A DNA stretch of 64,000 nt, taken from the NCBI RefSeq assembly GCF_945859685.1, contig NC_079147.1:93798315-93862314 (forward strand). Direction: 5' to 3'. Origin of the DNA: Eupeodes corollae (lineage: Eukaryota > Arthropoda > Insecta > Diptera > Syrphidae). The notes beneath the pieces were generated by a model. It saw only the letters and a program-made list of their open reading frames with translations. It did not search any database and was not told the origin of the DNA. The translations under genes and the position numbers were made by a program. This document shows, piece by piece, positions 61,501 to 64,000 of this stretch; positions within the stretch are counted from its first letter, which is position 1, and every line of letters begins with the position of its first letter.

Positions 61501-61914
61501 GGAAATAATTGTCGCAACCCAAATGGACACCCTGACTTTTACTGACCAACATGTGGCACTTTTATTTGTAGGTATATAAAACCCTGTTATATATATGAAC
61601 TTCAATTAGCCACTACTTGATATTGATCACTATTTTCTATTTTCTTACGCAAAGAAAACAAAGAGAATAGTGACATGCGGAGAGAAATTAGGTGGGTTAC
61701 AGATAGTGCACCATATTATGATTATATTGGATGTTCCATGTTGCATAATAGAATATCTATCAACAAAGACTCCTGTGGTGATAATTGGAACAAAAGGTTC
61801 ATTTGTTCTATATACAGGAAGATAATAGTTGCACTTTATGGAATTTTATATACGGATAAGGATTCAGATTTGGTTTCTTAGAGAAAACTAGTTTTAATTA
61901 TTTTTAGATACAAA
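58511..61914. other. Non-coding core of copy 2
   Basis: Counterpart of 44670-48190. 58620-59190 is visibly diverged from copy 1, while 59450-61880 is nearly identical, including the GC-rich island (60412-60457) and the TCATAAA cluster. No gene. Confidence 0.45.
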
Positions 61915-62900
61915 AAAAAGAGGCTGGGATGCGATCCACACTGATAACTGTCCAAACGTGCTTGTCTGTCGATTTTTCTTGTAAGATAAAAATGTTTAAA
62001 TTCAATATCTTTCTTTGATTCTAAAGATATTTGTTTTAAAACCAAATTTTAGATTTTGTTTTTTGTTAAAAAAAAATTGCTGTGAATTTTATTTTTCAAA
62101 AAAAAATAACTTTAAGTTAAGAACAATATTCTGAATATACATAAAATAAGTTTTATTTCAATATATTTTTTGTTAACTAAATATAGCCGTTCGGATTCGG
62201 CCTTAAATTGTAGGTCCCTTCCATTCCTGACAACAGTACTCGCACACAGGAATGGTTGAGAGTTGTAAGTCACTAGGCCCTGGTTCACAACGGACTGTTG
62301 CGCCACCCCATTTGATTTTGATTTTGAACTAAATATTTTATGCGAAAACCAATTTTTGTAAAAATTTTGGTAGAATTTTTCTTAAAGTTTGTATTATTTA
62401 TAAAAAATTATAAATTGGATTTATAAAAAGAACAATACTCTAAAGCCCATACCTTCATTTGCCTAAAATCAATTTTTAGTAATTGTTTGTTATATTTTTT
62501 GTTAGTTCTTATTTTTTATAAAAAAGAAACAGTTCATTGGAACTTTCTTGAAATTTAAAAAGGTGTACACATTTTTTGTTTATGAAATGAAAGCTCAAAG
62601 CTAATAACTTTAATCTTTGCCAAAATATACATTTGTACATTTTTAAAATTTGTATTTTTGGCAATTTGTTTGAATTGTTTAACAATCGAATTTATTTGAA
62701 TTCAATTTCTCTGTGGGTTTTTGAGATTTGTCCAACTTTTAATTTAAATTCCATAGGGACCTTGAAACATCGCAAAATGTCAAAATTTTCCATTCTACCA
62801 AACGAATCGATTACAATAATTTCAAATATTAGAAGTAAAAATAACGTAAAGAAAAATGTTGATGTTTTCAAAAATTTACTCAAGATTTTAAGCAGAGTTA
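61915..62900 (-). repeat. AT-rich modular dispersed repeat (copy 2), carrying a SINE insertion
   Basis: Counterpart of 48190-49110. The low end reads GATGCGATCCACACTGATAA and CTTGTCTGTCGATTTTT, the family's inverted terminal phrase. Confidence 0.6.
62185..62326 (+). mobile_element. 5'-truncated SINE with 10-bp target duplication, absent from copy 1
   Basis: AACTAAATAT flanks the insert at 62175-62184 and 62327-62336; copy 1 has this sequence once, uninterrupted, near 48495-48505. The insert starts within the SINE body (AGCCGTTCGGATTCGGCC), runs through GAGAGTTGTAAGTCACTAGG to GCGCCACCCC, and ends in a TTTGATTTTGATTTTG tail. These are hallmarks of target-primed retrotransposition. Confidence 0.9.
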
Positions 62901-63399
62901 GTATTTTGATGCCCTAAAATGCATAAAAAGATTGCTGTATCCTAATTTTTCGAAATGACCGTTGAAGGAAAGTTTGAAGACTATTGGGGATTTTCAATTG
63001 CAACTCCTTATAAGTGAGAAAATCTTTTGACAAAGCTTAAAAAACTAAAATAACTGATTAACACTTCACGATCATACGCGACAAAAGTGATTTTTGACAT
63101 ATAAAATGTAGTAAGCTTTATTTATGGGAGACGGCTTACTTATATAAGAGGTTCTAGAACGGAAAAAACCAAAACCTTTATATACATATAGTATTTGACT
63201 ACATTTTAAAAGCCTTCCAATTTAAGAGTAGGATGGTGTTGAAATGGAATAAACGTAACTATACTTATAACTTAATACCAAAATTATGTTTTTATTTAAA
63301 AAATTAAAATTTTAATACCTACTTGAAATAACTTCAAAAGTGTAACTAAAATTTATACCACTCGCAGATAAATGACACGTTTTATCAAAAAATCTACCC

Positions 63400-64000
63400 A
63401 AAATGATACTAAAAGGTTTTACGCAATTAGAGGTTTCATTTTGAATAACTCGCAATTTGAGTAAATTTCAACCTTAAAGTTGTCATATTTTCACATTTGA
63501 CAAGTAAAAGCTACGAAATTACTAATTATATAAAATATTTGCTTTTACGACAGATTGGAATTGTTACAATTTATTACAAAAATGGTGAAAAATTTGATGT
63601 CACGCAGTTTGCAAAAGTAAAAAACTTTCGAGTCTTCTCCGTCGGAAATAGTAAAACTAGTGGAAAATTGGAACTGTTGGAACAAGATGATGTGTTCAAT
63701 CCGAACCGTAAGCTTAAGAAAAACTGTCTTTATTATTGCTGATGTATAGCCCGTATATTATTGACGTAAAGCCATTTTGCCGATTCCTCGTCAATTTTTG
63801 CCACAAAATATTACATTATTAATGAATTAGATCTTAAGATTTTAAATTGCAGTTAACATAAGAACTTACCTATATATCGATCGAAAAGCAGTAACGTAGT
63901 GATAACTTTCATGTATCCTTTAGGTGCATAAAAGTGATCAGGATTTTTGTCGAAAATTAATCTTTAATAAAGAGACCCACTTTGGTCTAAAAAAAATTGT
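63400..64000 (+). mobile_element. Probable mariner N-terminal remnant (copy 2)
   Basis: Counterpart of 49600-50215, with IVTIYYKNGEKFDV and FSVGNSKTSGK in frame to about 63740, then frameshifted. The match with copy 1 continues to the window end. Confidence 0.5.

Larger units (their letters stand above)
54825..64000 (+). repeat. Long direct duplication, copy 2 (runs off the window)
   Basis: Begins at the first base after the 200-N gap and still matches copy 1 at the last base of the window, so neither natural boundary is seen. Similarity is near-identical in some blocks and clearly lower in others. Confidence 0.95.

Noticed and set aside
1..64000. mir-10, ftz, Dfd or other Hox-complex genes
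   Set aside because: No match to the mature mir-10 sequence or to any second homeodomain was seen on either strand by eye.
1..64000. CRISPR arrays, bacterial operons or a prokaryotic defence system
   Set aside because: The window is insect nuclear DNA with spliced Hox coding sequence and eukaryotic transposons; repeated motifs are transposon families or microsatellites.

Overview
The window is AT-rich eukaryotic DNA from a higher dipteran (fly) genome. The only conserved host gene I can support is one coding exon of the Hox gene Sex combs reduced (Scr), on the minus strand at 30521-31400. It carries the Scr amino-terminal motif, the fly Scr block ending in SCKYAND, and the YPWM hexapeptide, with a good splice acceptor and donor. 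The homeobox exon is not visible in the 30.5 kb downstream (lower coordinates), and no upstream 5' UTR exon could be identified. Nearly the whole window is therefore Scr intron or flanking DNA inside the Antennapedia-type complex. No ftz, Dfd or mir-10 was seen.

Low-coordinate side (1-30.5 kb, the Scr intron): many decayed transposable elements. They include non-LTR retrotransposon fragments on both strands (about 0.66-2.25, 4.47-6.3, 15.8-19.2, 25.3-26.5 and 28.5-29.8 kb) and mariner-type DNA transposons (9.26-10.07 kb; a structurally complete but inactivated copy at 22953-24119). There is also a Helitron with Pif1-type helicase remnants (11.9-13.2 kb), copies of an AT-rich modular repeat, and a tRNA-derived SINE at 4.7 kb. 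Between them lie TE-poor tracts (about 6.4-9.2, 13.6-15.8 and 19.3-22.6 kb) that are candidates for intronic regulatory DNA.

High-coordinate side (31.5-64 kb, upstream of the coding exon): AT-rich repeats, a second Helitron end at 36.8 kb, a Jockey-like 3' fragment (38.7-39.7 kb) and a mariner copy (39.7-40.5 kb). A long direct duplication follows: 40260 to at least 50220 is repeated at 54825 to the window end. Copy 2 starts exactly at a 200-N gap. The only other gap (18244-18443) is also flanked by the same sequence on both sides. This points to uncollapsed divergent haplotypes, or contig overlaps that were not merged, at least as strongly as to a true segmental duplication.

Most informative observations: a SINE insertion with a 10-bp target duplication is present in copy 2 and absent from copy 1. 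Divergence between the copies is uneven, with a 45.7-48.2 kb block much better conserved than its neighbours, which marks a candidate Scr regulatory region. I found no evidence for a new enzymatic or defence system. The novelty candidates are the uncharacterised repeat families, the constrained block, a possible plus-strand promoter and exon, and an Exd/Hox-like site cluster.
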